From: Sanderia malayensis
Taxonomy: Eukaryota; Cnidaria; Scyphozoa; Semaeostomeae; Pelagiidae
DNA: 64,000 nucleotides
Direction: 5' to 3'
Assembly: GCA_013076295.1 (NCBI GenBank)
Contig: RQOL01000387.1
Location: 1 to 64,000 of the forward strand
The notes under the pieces were generated by a model. It was not told the DNA's origin. It worked only from the letters and a program-made list of their open reading frames with translations, and did not search any database. Of the stretch, positions 23,836-34,999 are shown piece after piece. Made by a program: the position numbers and the translations under genes. The first letter of the stretch is position 1. Every line of letters begins with the position of its first letter.

Positions 23836-24340
23836 CTGACAAGTATAAGGTACTTTAATTCCACCTTCAATCAGGCCACCTTTTGCGAAAAATATCGCAA
23901 CGCTGTCACATCACAGTGATGACGCAAAATATTTTTCCCAATGGAAGTCAATGGATTTTTTCGAATGTCCTCTGGTTTTTTTAACAATTTGTGTCATTTT
24001 GTTTAAAGTAAGAGACATAATTTTAGTTTCAAAATGGATAACTTCAAAAAAAATGGGCGAAGAGTGCTTAGGCCCAGTAAAGAAGCTGAGAGTCACACTT
24101 TGTCTGACGAGCTTGTTTACTGCCTCATCCAAGAACTATCAGAATGCAGGAATAGCGTTTGATTTTAGCTTTAATCTCATCTTTACAATCTTTACCAATA
24201 TCTCTCTTTACTTCAAAGCACAAATGAGTGCCTTTATGACCAAAATCCTACTATCCAAGTCAGTGTGTGCGAATGATGTCTGTCTCCTGAACTTCTTAAA
24301 GAGACCTTGTTCTGTTTGATTGGTTTTGAATTACTATCAG
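23836..24340 (-). repeat. Dispersed repeat R2, inverted copy
   Basis: Reverse complement of the 18.45-19.22 kb repeat, without that copy's 340-bp extra segment. It lies inside the split CR1/L2 element and continues into a 150-bp block shared with 7830-8000. The 122-codon open frame on the + strand is not conserved in the other copy. Confidence 0.65.
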
Positions 24341-24775
24341 CAACATTATGAAACAATACTTTTTTGCAACACTGAGTAATGGTACAATTTTCTCTGTCAT
24401 GTATCTCTAAGACATAAAAAGTTCTATGATTTATTTGCTCCCAAGATACCCATCATGTGTGTGCTCACTCACAGCTCGCCATGTCAAATCTCGAATGGAG
24501 AAAACCAGAGCCTGCTTCACGTTGCAGACACAACATTTGATGACATCACAGTGATGTTCTTTTTTCGCATGAAAAATGTCAAAATTGCCTACTTTGAAGG
24601 TTCATAGAGAAAAAAGTATACACAATTTGCAAATTTTATTTGCGCCACATTAATCAGTGCATTGAAATATATAGATTTTTTATATAAAAACAAAATGTAA
24701 CAATTCATTGCATTTGCCCTTTAAAGCAAATTATTAAAAAGCCAACCAGAATTTGTGACACCGCAAAGACTCTTA

Positions 24776-25438
24776 AGCCTGGTACTCACTTGAGGTTTAT
24801 CACGATAGCGATAACGATAACGAATAAATTCCTTGCCTGCGGGCATCATGTAATCACTCTCATTCGCATTTGTCGTTATCGTGAAGTAAAAATGGCGGTT
24901 GAATGAAGCAAACTCCTTAAAATCAACCAGAGCGTTTGATTTCATTTTGCAAACGCTCAGAAAATAATCAGAAAGTTAAAGAGCGAGGAAAAGGAAGGTC
25001 CTGGGTTAAAGAAACAGTTTTAAAAATAAATCTATCAAAAAAGTCATGGGTTGGGACCAATAATCGAAAGATAACGATCCCGAATTTTGCTAAAGATATT
25101 TGCAAATGTGAAAAGAAAATTTAGGCCAACCATTTACTGTTGGGGAAGCAAAAAAAATAGCAAAAGATACATTTTACATGAAAGTTTCTGTCCCCCAGAC
25201 ACTGTTTTCCCATCATAAATTTTTCGCATTCCTGAGAACAAAAGACGGATCACGATTACCACGAAAAAATATCAAAAATTTTTCTTTTCAATTTGCGGTA
25301 TTCGGGCCGGTTTTATCACGAAAATCGGACATAACATGATTACAAATTATGTACTCACTTGGTTTTATCACGAATACAACCTAATCGTTATCGCTATCGT
25401 TATCGCTATCGTGATAAACCTCAAGTGAGTACCAGGCT
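24776..25438. mobile_element. Harbinger-type MITE (663 bp), TTA target duplication
   Basis: Terminal inverted repeats of about 40 bp start AGCCTGGTACTCACTTGAGG and include several GATAACGATA-type units. Both ends are flanked by TTA (24773-24775 and 25439-25441), the 3-bp duplication typical of PIF/Harbinger elements. Inside there is no transposase, only short open frames. The element sits in the endonuclease frame of a CR1/L2 retroelement, and removing it with one TTA restores the reading frame, which confirms both ends. Confidence 0.88.
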
Positions 25439-27120
25439 TTATTGATACTATTGTGACAAATAGCACTGCCATGATGGTATGCCACAGTGTCATCCCAACA
25501 AGCATTGGGGATCATGACATGGTAGGTTGTATCAAAAAATAAATTCGACAAAATTCAAACCAAAACTGATAAAGTGTGAGACTAAAGAGTGTATAACCCA
25601 AAAGAAATGAGTGTAGATCTGAGAAAGCAAAACTGGAACCATGTTCTCAGTTCCAGAGATGTAAATGAGGCTTGGAATAAAATGAAAAACATTGTCTTGA
25701 TGGTTTTCGATAAGCAGGCCTCAAGAATAATGAAGAAAGTTAGAGGGAAATTAGCACCCTGGCTAACTGTTAACGTAAAGGATCTTATCAATGAAAGAGA
25801 CAGCCTCCTCCGTAAGTCTCGGAAGTCACTGCATATGAATTTTTATAAAGAGTAGAGAAATGCCGTAAATATTGCCATAACACGAGCATTGAGAGATAAA
25901 GATCTATTGCAGGAAAACTCAACCGGTGATCTAAGCTAATTCTGGAGGACTGTAAAATCAATTTATCCAGGAAAAGCAAAAGCTCAAGCAATAGCCAAGT
26001 ATTTGAAATTGATGGAAAAGAATCAACCGACAGAGTCGACATTTAAAATGGTTTCTATTCGTTTTTATGAATGTTGTTGCATCTTTGAAGCAAAAGTCAA
26101 TTTTGCTGACAAATTTTGCATGGCACTTTCCTGCTTCTATCGCAAAGAGAACAAGAAGTACGAAAGGAAAAGTGTGGAAAAGGGGCAACTAGTCGGTGCT
26201 GTGATTGTTGATCTCAGTAAGGCATTTCAAAATGGTTGACGAAACTTCTATCGTATGGCATTGGCGGCAAAGAACTTACCTGGTTTTTAGCAAAAAACTT
26301 ACCTAAATTGTTTAATTTTCTCTTAAATTACTGCCTAATTTATATTGTAACTTATTCCTTTCACAGATTGTAACATCTACGGAAATTGTATTTCTTAACT
26401 CGAGTTGATGAGCTACAACTATTGTGGATATGCTCAAAAAACCCTGTATGTATGTATGTATGTATGGTTTGAGGATTATCTATTTAACTGGTTAGCACAA
26501 GTGAGTTATGACAATGTACTATCGAAAGCTCAGCATTTAACATTTGGTGTTCCACAGGGTTCAATCCTCGGACCTCTACTCTTTGTCTTATTCTTTAACG
26601 ACATAACTAACTTAATTGAGGAAAATATTATCAAATACGTTGATGATATGGCCATTTACTGTGCGGATAAGGATGTTACCAATCTGAGGCAAATCCTTAC
26701 CAATGAAGCGAAAAAGCTTGAAAGGTGGATGGCTGAGATGGAACGCATTCTAAATATGAAAAAAGGAAAAACAAAGCTGTTTGTTTTGGGACTGCCCAGT
26801 GTCTGACAAGACAGAATGAGGAAGTATGTGTTCGATACAAGGGTGGGAAGATCAATACTACCACTTCATACAAATATTTGAGAGTTGAAATCAATGCAAC
26901 CTTAAATATGAACACCAGCTTGAAGTATGTTATAAACGAGGTTCTGGTAGTCTTCATCTTTTATCAAAGCTAAGATGTTTCTTGGACAGCACAATGGCTT
27001 GGAAACTTCATCACACTATGATTGTTCGTGTTGTTACATATTGTGGAATCCTAAACCGGAAACTAACAGCTTAGGAAGGGAAATTAACGAGGATCAGTGA
27101 CCAAATCTGGGGGACTTTTG
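25439..27120 (+). pseudogene. CR1/L2-type non-LTR retrotransposon, RT region
   Basis: After the MITE the endonuclease C-terminus resumes (LIDTIVTNS, PTSIGDHDM). The linker follows at 25589-25855 (WNKMKNIVLMVFDKQASR, LINERDSLLRKSRK). The RT begins with GAVIVDLSKAFQ at about 26190, continues with FGVPQGSILGPLLF and the catalytic YVDDMAIY (26480-26660), and runs through thumb-like frames to about 27060 (LRCFLDSTMAWKL). At least four frame breaks and internal deletions are present; a TATG microsatellite lies at 26447. Inactive. Confidence 0.85.
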
Positions 27121-28370
27121 TTTGACACTTGTTTATATATCATAACACATATAAGAATAAAATGAAATTGGGGCCCCTCTCAAAAATGCCAGGAAGACCT
27201 CCACATTGGCTCGTATATATGGCTGCGCATCAAAAATTATCAAATGCCCAATTTGAAACTATTACCACAACAAAACTAGCAACAACTGTCATAGGGCCCA
27301 TGTTATTATCATTATTATTAGTATCATCATAGCGGCTATTTCATTATTATTATATTTGATTATTGCGAGCGGCAACAATCCACAAATCGAATCGCAACGA
27401 GTTGCAGGTGAATTTTGTACTACGACTAATTATGGAGATTATAAAGAACTACGAAGATTACGAAGAAATATTAGGATTATAAAGAATTACGAAGATTATA
27501 AAGATTATAAAGAATTATGAACAATTATGAAGAATTATGAAGAATTATGAAGAATTATACGATATTACGAAGATTTAGAGAATTTGAAGATTGAAGTTTG
27601 AATATTACGTGGACACCGAGATGTCCTTCATTGTTATTGAAGCTACGTGGACTATATTATGAAGATGACTTAAAGATTACGTGGACACCGAGATGTCCTT
27701 GAAGATGCGCAGTTAATTAACAAACAATAGAATTTTAGGTACTTAATTGTGGCTTCTGTGCAACGTACGTGCACGAGGCCCAGGTTATCTTCACGCCCAG
27801 ATGTATAGAGCCAGTGGAGCGCGTTAAAGCCACCAACGTGTTCAGGGCTTCTGTTCTTGGTGGATGTTGAAGTACAGGGTATTTTACATGTAACCACGCT
27901 TGTGTAACATGTGTTATCTAGTTTTCGATACTCTGTAAAACCTATTATCGTTGCTCAGTTTCAGCTCGTTGAGCTCAGTGTTGGGAGCTCATCTGATTAT
28001 ATTATATCGATACATTTTGCCGCAAGAACTTTGATTCTCTGGTTGAAAACTTAGCGTACAGCACCATTGCTTAGCGAGACATCGCCTACTGAGTTTCTGG
28101 TTACCGTCCCCAGCTCTGGGGTGGAATTCTTAAAGAAACACCTCATGACACAACCATTATATTTGATGTTGTTTATGTCAGGAAATCCATTTCCCACAAA
28201 AAAAGTTCATAAATCTCCTATTACAACGACAATTTTGGTTATAGCTCCTTTGCAGGGGTGCAAAAATTTGAATGATCGCTGGCACTCTTATGACAAAAGG
28301 ATAAAAAAGATCTCGTTTTTAAAAACTGATTTTGTTAATGTTGCGTTCAAAGCCAAAAAATAATTTAACA
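27121..28370. repeat. Retroelement 3' region, GAA-rich repeat and a low-complexity tract
   Basis: 27120-27300 recurs inverted at about 41740-41930 (GCCAGGAAGACCTCC-type block), and 28140-28210 recurs inverted at 41690-41735 (TTTCTGTCAGGAAATCCAT-type block), so these flank dispersed copies of the same retroelement tail. 27430-27570 is a degenerate GAAGATTATAAA tandem tract. A - strand frame at 27670-27897 has a weak ankyrin-like FNALHWLYTSG, too short to call. Confidence 0.45.
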
Positions 28371-28371
28371 A

Positions 28372-28490
28372 TCCTCAGCTTCTTTGTTGTCGTCTTCACT
28401 ATAAACATTGGATTTGTTGTGGGTATTGTCAACCTCGTTTTCTTCGCTGTACTCATGTGGATCATCAGCTGAATCGTTTCTTTCTGAAAT
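28372..28490 (-). other. Candidate terminal exon, acidic
   Basis: The - strand reads ERNDSADDPHEYSEENEVD and continues acidic to NKEAEDC and a stop near 28372. It abuts the left end of the TIR element at 28503. Sequence on the far side of that element (30552 upward, read on the - strand) can continue the open frame, so the element may have inserted into this exon. It could be the acidic tail of the CXC-family gene fragment at 30.55-31.47 kb. Inference only. Confidence 0.35.
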
Positions 28491-28502
28491 CATCACTCTC
28501 AG

Positions 28503-30548
28503 TAGTACAGCAGATTTCGGTACAAAAATGATGGTTTTGTTCATTTTGTGATAAAAGCATAAAATTTGGTGAACATAGACAGTTTGATACGCTGAAAAAT
28601 ATTAGATATAGAGGCACTTCAAAAAATACCCCTAAATGCTATTTTTAGACAGGGGTACTAGAGCCCAATCCCCAAAACCAACAAACTGCTGTAAGTATCG
28701 CAATAAACCACAGATAGATACATTACTTGGTATACTTAGCAAGTTCGACACGCTGAAAAACATGGAATATAGAGCCACTTGAAAAATGCCCCCAAATTCT
28801 ATTTTTAGACAGGGGTACTAGAGCCCAATCCCCAAAACCAACAAATTGCTGTAAGTATCACAATAAACCACAGATAGATACATTACTGAGAATACTTAGC
28901 AAGTTCGACACGCTGAAAAACATGGAATATAGAGCCACTTGAAAAATGCCCCCAAATTCTATCTTTAGACATGGGTACTATAGCCCAATCTCCAAAACCA
29001 ACAAACTGATGTAACTATCAAAAAACCACGGATAGATACACTACTCAGTATAGCAAGTTCGACACGCTGAAAAACATGGAATATAGAGCCACTTGAAAAA
29101 AATGGCCCCACATGCTATTTTTAGACAGGGGTAGCCCAGTCCCCAAAATCTTCTAATTATCCTCCAAAGCAATATAATGACGTAATAACCAAATCAAGTG
29201 AACTGTAAGCACAACATACTTTAATTTTCGTTTTGTACCAGTTCATAAAGTGGCAGTGACTATTGGTCCTGCAAAATCAAAGGCGTTGCCATTGTTTCAC
29301 TCTTTAACCCGGGGTGATACAGTATCATTTTTTGCGGGTATCGGCAAAAAGACGGCATGGAAAACCTGAAATGTATATGAGCACTTAACAGATATTTTCA
29401 TCGCTTTGTCAAAATCGCCTAATTCAATGTCAGATGCTCATGTTTGTTCAATCGAGCGATTCGTTATTCTTTTATATGATACGACAAGCAGCCAGCAATC
29501 AATAAATGGGGCTAGAAAAGATTTGTTTACTCGGAAGGGGAGGCAGATTGATGCTATTCCACCTACAAGGGATGCATTAACGCAATACATCAAACGTGCA
29601 ATATACCAGGGATGTCATGTTTGGGGGCAACGTCTCGTCAATTGCCTGGTAGTTCCAAAACCGGATGAATGGGAATGAAAGCGCAATCAGAATGGTTCGT
29701 GATGTCCTTCGTGGACTACTGTTCCTGATGCATCAGCAGTTTGCCAGGAACTGATTAAATGCTCCTGTGAGCAAAGGTGTGGTGGACGCTGCAAATGCGT
29801 CAGTGTCGGATTTGCGTTTACTGCTATGTGCATCTGCAATGGAGACTGCTGAGTTTAACTTTGTTTAGTCATCTTTTTTTCAAAGATAGCATTTCGTATA
29901 GACCGCTTTTGTATAACTTTAGATTCACTAGTTCACTAGTTAAGTTATTTGCTCAGTTTGAGGGATTATGCCCAAGTAGAAATAAAGCAACGAGAAACAT
30001 TGCAAATAGCTGTATACTCCATGTTTCTCAGCCTTCAAAATCCGCAAGTTCTACAAAGTAATGTATTTATCCGTCATACGCCAAATTTTCATCTTGGATG
30101 GGTTGGATACTAGTACCCCTGTCTAAAAATAGCACTTGTGGGCACTTTTCGAAGTGGATCTATGTTGCATGTATTTCAGTGTATCAAACGTACTAAGAAT
30201 ACCGAGTAATGTATCTACTCAACGTTTGAGGAATGGACTCTAGTACCCCTGTCTAAAAATAGAAATTGGGGGCATTTTTTCAAGTGGCTCTATATTCCAT
30301 GTTTTTCAGCTTGTCGAACTTGCTAAGTATACTCAGTAATGTATCTATCTGTGGTTTATTGCGATACTTACAGCATTTTTTGGTTTTGGGGATTGGGCTC
30401 TAGTACCCCTGTGTAAAAATAGCATTTAGGGGTATTTTTTGAAGTGCCTCTATATGTAATATTTTTCAGCGTATCAAACTGTCTATGTTCACCAAATTTT
30501 ATGCTTTTATCACAAAATGAACATTTCGACCTGAAATCTGCTGTACTA
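28503..30548. mobile_element. TIR element with satellite arms and a CXC-domain gene fragment
   Basis: Ends TAGTACAGCAGATTTC are inverted at 28503 and 30548, each flanked by CAG (28500-28502 and 30549-30551). Near-identical inverted sequence continues for about 140 bp. Inside each arm the same ~165-bp unit (ACAGGGGTACTAGAGCCC, GACACGCTGAAAAA, CACAGATAGATACAT) is repeated, about three copies left (28590-29160) and two to three right in reverse (30108-30480). The 0.9-kb core carries part of a CXC-domain gene. The transposase class is not evident; a 3-bp duplication is consistent with several superfamilies. Confidence 0.8.
29406..29863 (+). pseudogene. Fragment of a mobile gene with tesmin/TSO1-like CXC domain
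   Basis: The frame 29406-29678 contains ERFVILLYDTTSSQQSIN, ARKDLFTRKGRQIDAIPP and AIYQGCHVWGQ. In the same frame, past two TGA codons, comes a cysteine-rich CXC repeat (KCSCEQRCGGRCKCVSVGF, then TAMCICNGDC) and a final stop. The two TGAs sit where tryptophan is expected (WE-stop-KRNQNGS-stop-CPSW), so both are probably TGG to TGA. CXC domains bind two zinc-cysteine clusters and DNA. In aquatic invertebrates this arrangement is common in multicopy uncharacterised genes. Only the C-terminal third is present. Confidence 0.7.
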
Positions 30549-30670
30549 CAGTGAGGCTGGCAGAGCTGGCTTGGAAAATCTCAACGGAAAACATTTACCT
30601 CAAGCAAAGATTTAAAAAAAGTAAGCTAAGACATTAAGAAAACTGTATAAAGCGCAGTTGCTAAAACCAC

Positions 30671-31480
30671 TTACCTTTCAAATTGATACTGTCGTACCTG
30701 TGAAGAGATAGAGGAATACAGGGATGGGAAAAAAAATAAATTTGTAGGTAAAATGTAGACCTCACCTTCCGTTATGGTAGATCCGTGATTGCTTGGAGAC
30801 GGTGGAGCGTCCTTTGTGTGATAGTTGCAATAGATATAACCTTGGTAGCTCACTCTATGTGCTTTCAACTCGAATCTTCATCTGGTGGCAAAAGCTGAGT
30901 CGATTTCTTTTTCATTTTCTTCCACTTAGATGCTCGTGACTCCGCAAACGATTTGCTCTTTCGATCATTGTAGACATGCCATAACGCGAAGTTACGAAGG
31001 GTGTTTGTCATACGTGGAGATATTGGAAGAGTAGCACCAACATCTACAATAAGATATTAAAGTTATTAAATGAAATCAAATTTAGCAATGTGCCATCATC
31101 AAGAAGGTATAGTGTAATAAGTTCCATAGATCACACCTTACGTTCTAACAAAACAAAATCTTTGCTCTTCATGACATCCTTTACCACAGACATCTTTCCA
31201 TGTCCAAAAAATCAACTGACAGCATCTGTTCCCGTGTTAACATGCAATTGGACAACATTTTTCTTCAGAAGAAAGATGATAGCAATCGAATACTTCTTTT
31301 TTGCGTTGAATTCCTAGCAACCCTTGGATTTCATGGGATACACGAGCTGATAAAACAACTACATCTGTATCTTCGGTATCGATGACAGCAGCTTCCTGTC
31401 TGTTCATATTTCGTAGCTGAGCGTAGATGTAAGACATAATGGTATCAGCCTCAAGGTTATCCGTGTCCATTCAAATTCAT
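30671..31480 (-). pseudogene. CXC-family mobile gene, central/C-terminal fragment
   Basis: On the - strand: LEADTIMSYIYAQLRNM, IDTEDTDVVVLSARVSH and EIQGLLGIQRKK (31470-31237), then after a frameshift FFGHGKMSVVKDVMKS (about 31200), RMTNTLRNFALWHVYNDRKS (about 31000), LLPPDEDS and GYIYCNYHTKDAPP (30868-30790), ending at a donor (GAAGGTGAGG). The EADT and DTDV motifs and the P-P-DED region are the hallmarks of the same multicopy CXC gene family. The D/E residues suggest a nuclease-like core, but that is inference. Several frameshifts. Confidence 0.6.
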
Positions 31481-31790
31481 GACCTATTGTATGAGGGATT
31501 GAAAGGGGCACAAGCGTAAGGAAATGCAGCACGAGTGTATGGGTTAACATATGGTATGTGGGGTTGAAAGGGGCATGAGCATCAGCCAATGCAGCGCACA
31601 AAGTGCGCCAACCATAGGCGAGCACAGCGAGCTAACCCATTGTATGTGGGGTTGAAAGGGGCATGAGCGTAGGCGAATTTGGTCAGCGCACGCAGTGCGC
31701 CAACCAAATTCTATGATAGCAAGTTTTTTCACTTGCCCCCCTCCGGGAAACGAGCGTACGCGAGCGCCGCCGGCAGTATAGGTTATAAAA
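31480..31790 (-). repeat. Dispersed repeat R1, fragment e
   Basis: Reverse copy of the R1 GC-rich start (CCGGCGGCGCTCGCGTACGC, then TTTCCCGGAGGGGGGCAAG) and two tandem-module units. It abuts the CXC-family fragment. Open frames across it (31404-31732) are repeat-derived. Confidence 0.6.
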
Positions 31791-32530
31791 TGCTAGTTTA
31801 AAAAAATAAAACTATGATAGCCAAAAATTTAACAAACTTGTACTAAGCTCAATGAATTTTATAAAACTGTAAAAGTTTTGTTCTCAAAGACAAACAGATT
31901 GACTTGTAAAAGGCATGGCCTCGGTAATATGAAAGATTTTGCTGATTTTTGTCGGAAAATAATTATATAAAAATATCGATTCGGGCAACCAATTTAACAA
32001 TGAATAGTATTACAAGAAGCTTCATTTCATCTCATAAAATGAAGCTTCTTGTAATATATTCATTATAAAATAATTATAGTTTTCAAATCTGAGCTGCATG
32101 TGCTTCTTCTCAACGATTTGGGATTTTTATCAATCCAAATATGGTCAGCTGTAAAGAAATGAGGCAGTTTTAAATCTTGTTAATAAAAACCGATGAAGAA
32201 ACATCACTACTAAAACGCTATAATTGTCGTGCCAAATTAAGAAAGTTTAAAGTGCTGAAAATGCTGATCCGAAAATCTTATGAAAAATGGGTGTATTTTA
32301 TAAGAAATCAGCCCTACCAGGCCAGTTGATGTCAAAGTACAGCTAATATTATGTGATGAACTTTTCTTCAAAATTTTGGAGAATTTATAGCATTTCAGCA
32401 TCTACGCCAAAGTCGATCTCAATAGCTAATGTTTTGAGTAAAAAATGTTTTTTATAATAAAATTATACTGTATTGATACTCCTTCTTCACAAACAATGTA
32501 GCTAATGTTTGAAATATTTATTCTAGTATT
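31791..32530. other. Unassigned AT-rich interval with a perfect 20-bp hairpin
   Basis: No coding signal. At 32008-32027 and 32037-32056 the arms TATTACAAGAAGCTTCATTT and its reverse complement flank a 9-nt loop; the pairing extends further outward with one mismatch. Confidence 0.45.
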
Positions 32531-32534
32531 GAGT

Positions 32535-33075
32535 ATTCTTACCAGCACTTCTAATGTTCCTGGACAGAATTCTTCTGCATAATAATACACTTGGTGCAAA
32601 TTAGCAGCACTTTCTCCTCAAGATGCAAAAGAAATGCCAAAACCTATGAAGAACGAGGATGGAAATACACGAAATGATATCGATAGGACAAATTGGCAGA
32701 GATACAGATGATTTGAAACAAAATGTAACAGTCTATTTACCTCAGCAAACAGGATAATTTTGACGAGATACAAGTACTTGTCTGCTTCAAATCCTGTGGC
32801 ACTCGGTATGCCAGCAGTCGAATCCAACAAATATCTCATAAAGCTTCTTTCCTAAAATTTAATAATGACTTGATGTTGTGCTGCTGCATAATACTCAAAA
32901 CATCAAATAGAACAATATATCAATAAATCAATATGAAGATCAATTATGCAGAACAAGTAAACACTCCTACCATGTCGTCACTACCAAGAAGCCAATAGAT
33001 AAATCGTTCTTTCCAATTTCAAAGATATCCTTTTTTTTCGATGATACCTTTCTCTTTACAATCCCAACAATGTAT
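32535..33075 (-). other. Putative exons of a - strand gene
   Basis: Three exon candidates: about 32975-33077 (contains IYWLLGSDDM before GTAGGAG, interrupted at an A8 run), 32743-32852 (FMRYLLDSTAGIPSATGFEA, then DKYLYLVKIILFAE before GTAAATA, after acceptor AAATTTTAG) and about 32550-32610 (NLHQVYYYAEEFCPGTLEVL before GTAAGA). The splice sites are good. The Tigger element at 33164 lies immediately upstream, so the gene may have been split by it. Product unknown. Confidence 0.35.
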
Positions 33076-33510
33076 TTCTAAAAAAATGCAATTGGCAAGA
33101 TATATAAATTGAGCATGCACGTCACTTCCAACATGCTATTAACTTTATTTCCCTTACAACATACAGTGGAATCCCGCTATAACGAACTCTGTAGGGACCG
33201 AGAAAATAGTTCGTAATAGCGGGAGTTCGTTATACAGAAGGGAAATTTTTTTATGAAAAATTTCAAACACAAATGGGCCAGAATGTCTATTGAACCCCCC
33301 TCAAGTATTCGCGCTTAAGTGGAACACTGTATTGTTCCAAAAAACAGTTTATAGGATGACAACAGTTATTGTTCTGATAGATTGCAACAGAAAAGACGCT
33401 CAAATATGTTTAACAATGAACAATCACAAAGCAAGATATTACAACTTGATGTCAATTTTTTCATTACTAGCTATTTTTATTTTCTCTACTTTTTATTTCG
33501 TTTTGTTCTT

Positions 33511-34923
33511 TTAAGCAAAAAAATCGGTGATATATTTTTGTTCCTTTTTGTTTCTGGTTGCTATGTCGTATAATTTTGAAACGGAGTTGATCTTCTTGCG
33601 CATTTCGTTTCCCATTTCTGCACAAAAAAGGCTCGATGTTTGCAGCACATCCAGAGCTTGAAAAACTTCACCCTTCGTTGGTGGTTGTACAACTTCTTCC
33701 TCTATTAGCTCGCATTCTTCTTCACTTTCGCCATCAACATTGGATACCTGAGCTATGATTTCTTCGTCTGTAAGTTGAGATGTTTGAAAAGCAAGTAGTC
33801 CATCGTCAGTGTCTATGTAGTCGTCTGCTGTCAATTCTTGCGGTATCAGTTCCTCATTTCGTGCTCTTAACTCCTCAATTTCACTGGCTAATTCTTGGAA
33901 CGGATCGTCAGCATCGTTCAAACTTTGCTGTTGGCTTGCTGTACAGATACCAGCTTTCCGAAAACAGTTCACTATTGTATCAGATGTTACTCGGTCCCAG
34001 GCTTCTGCAAGATATGACATTGCATTTAAGATATGGATACGGGGTATTTCTTTGTTTGCATCGATGCTTGCTTGGATGAGCAGGGCAGTTATCAACGATG
34101 AGTGCAATCTTTCTTCCCTCAGCAGCAAACTTACGGTCGATCTCCTTGACCCATTCTGTAAAGAGGCTGCCATCCATCCAACTCTTTTTCTGCGAGCGAT
34201 AGCGACAAGGAAGACTTTGGATGTTTTTGAAACATCTTGGCTTTGCTGATTTCCCTATCACAAACATAGGCAACTTTTCTCCAATGGCATTAGCAGCAGT
34301 TAAACCTGTCAATCGCTCTTTACTGTTTTTCCCCCTGAGCATCGCTCGTTCTTGTAGTGCAAAGTTTTTGTTGGTAGTGCTTTATAAAAAAGCCCAAATT
34401 CATCAGCGTTGAAAATGTTCTTTAATTCATACCGGGAAAGAATAGTTGGGAGATAGGTCTCTTCCCAAGGTGCCGTCATTTCCTGAGTACACGACTTTTC
34501 TTCCCCTGACACGTATCTAAAAGTGACATTGTGTCTAGCTTTCCATCTGTCAAGCCAGCCATCAGAAGCTCTGAAATCAGGAAGGTGTAATGATGTTGCA
34601 AATTCCAAGGCTTTGTTTTTCAGAATCACTCCTGAAACTGGAACATTATTGGCACGAGTGTTTTGGAACCAAGCGTAAACTGCTTTGTCCAGGTTTTCGT
34701 TGTCTGCTTTTCTCATCTTTTGTCGTTTAGGATTTACTCCTCCAGACTCGTAAGCAGCAACGATTTTTTCTCTGCTTGCAAGCCAAGTTGAAACTGTGTT
34801 TCTCGGCACTCCATATTTCTCTGCTACGGATTTCTTTGGCATCCCAGACGAAATATCTTGCAAAGCTTGGTATTTTCTTTTAATTGGAAGTGTATTCCTT
34901 GTCTTTGTTACTTTATCGGCCAT
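33511..34923 (-). pseudogene. Tigger/pogo transposase, broken
   Basis: N-terminal psq-type helix-turn-helix (YQALQDISSGMPKKSVAEKY, residues ~15-50), CENP-B-type second DNA-binding domain (WFQNTRANNVPVSG to GWLDRWKARHNV), then the DDE_1 core with first D in NADEFGLFY and second D in LIVDNCPAH. The frame shifts near 34315. Right after the second D motif the frame changes again and jumps to the C-terminal helix (ILNAMSYLAEAWDRVT), so the block that should carry the third catalytic aspartate is missing (about 60 residues by family length). It ends in an acidic tail. The copy cannot be catalytically active. Confidence 0.88.
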
Positions 34924-34999
34924 CTTGCTGTGGCGTGTTCAGGTTCCAAGCAGAGTGAGTCAGAAAATACGAACGAATAAGCAGCCAACTCTTTTATAA

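Noticed and set aside
27670..27897. Ankyrin-repeat protein
   Set aside because: Only one weak FNALHWLYTSG match and no second repeat.
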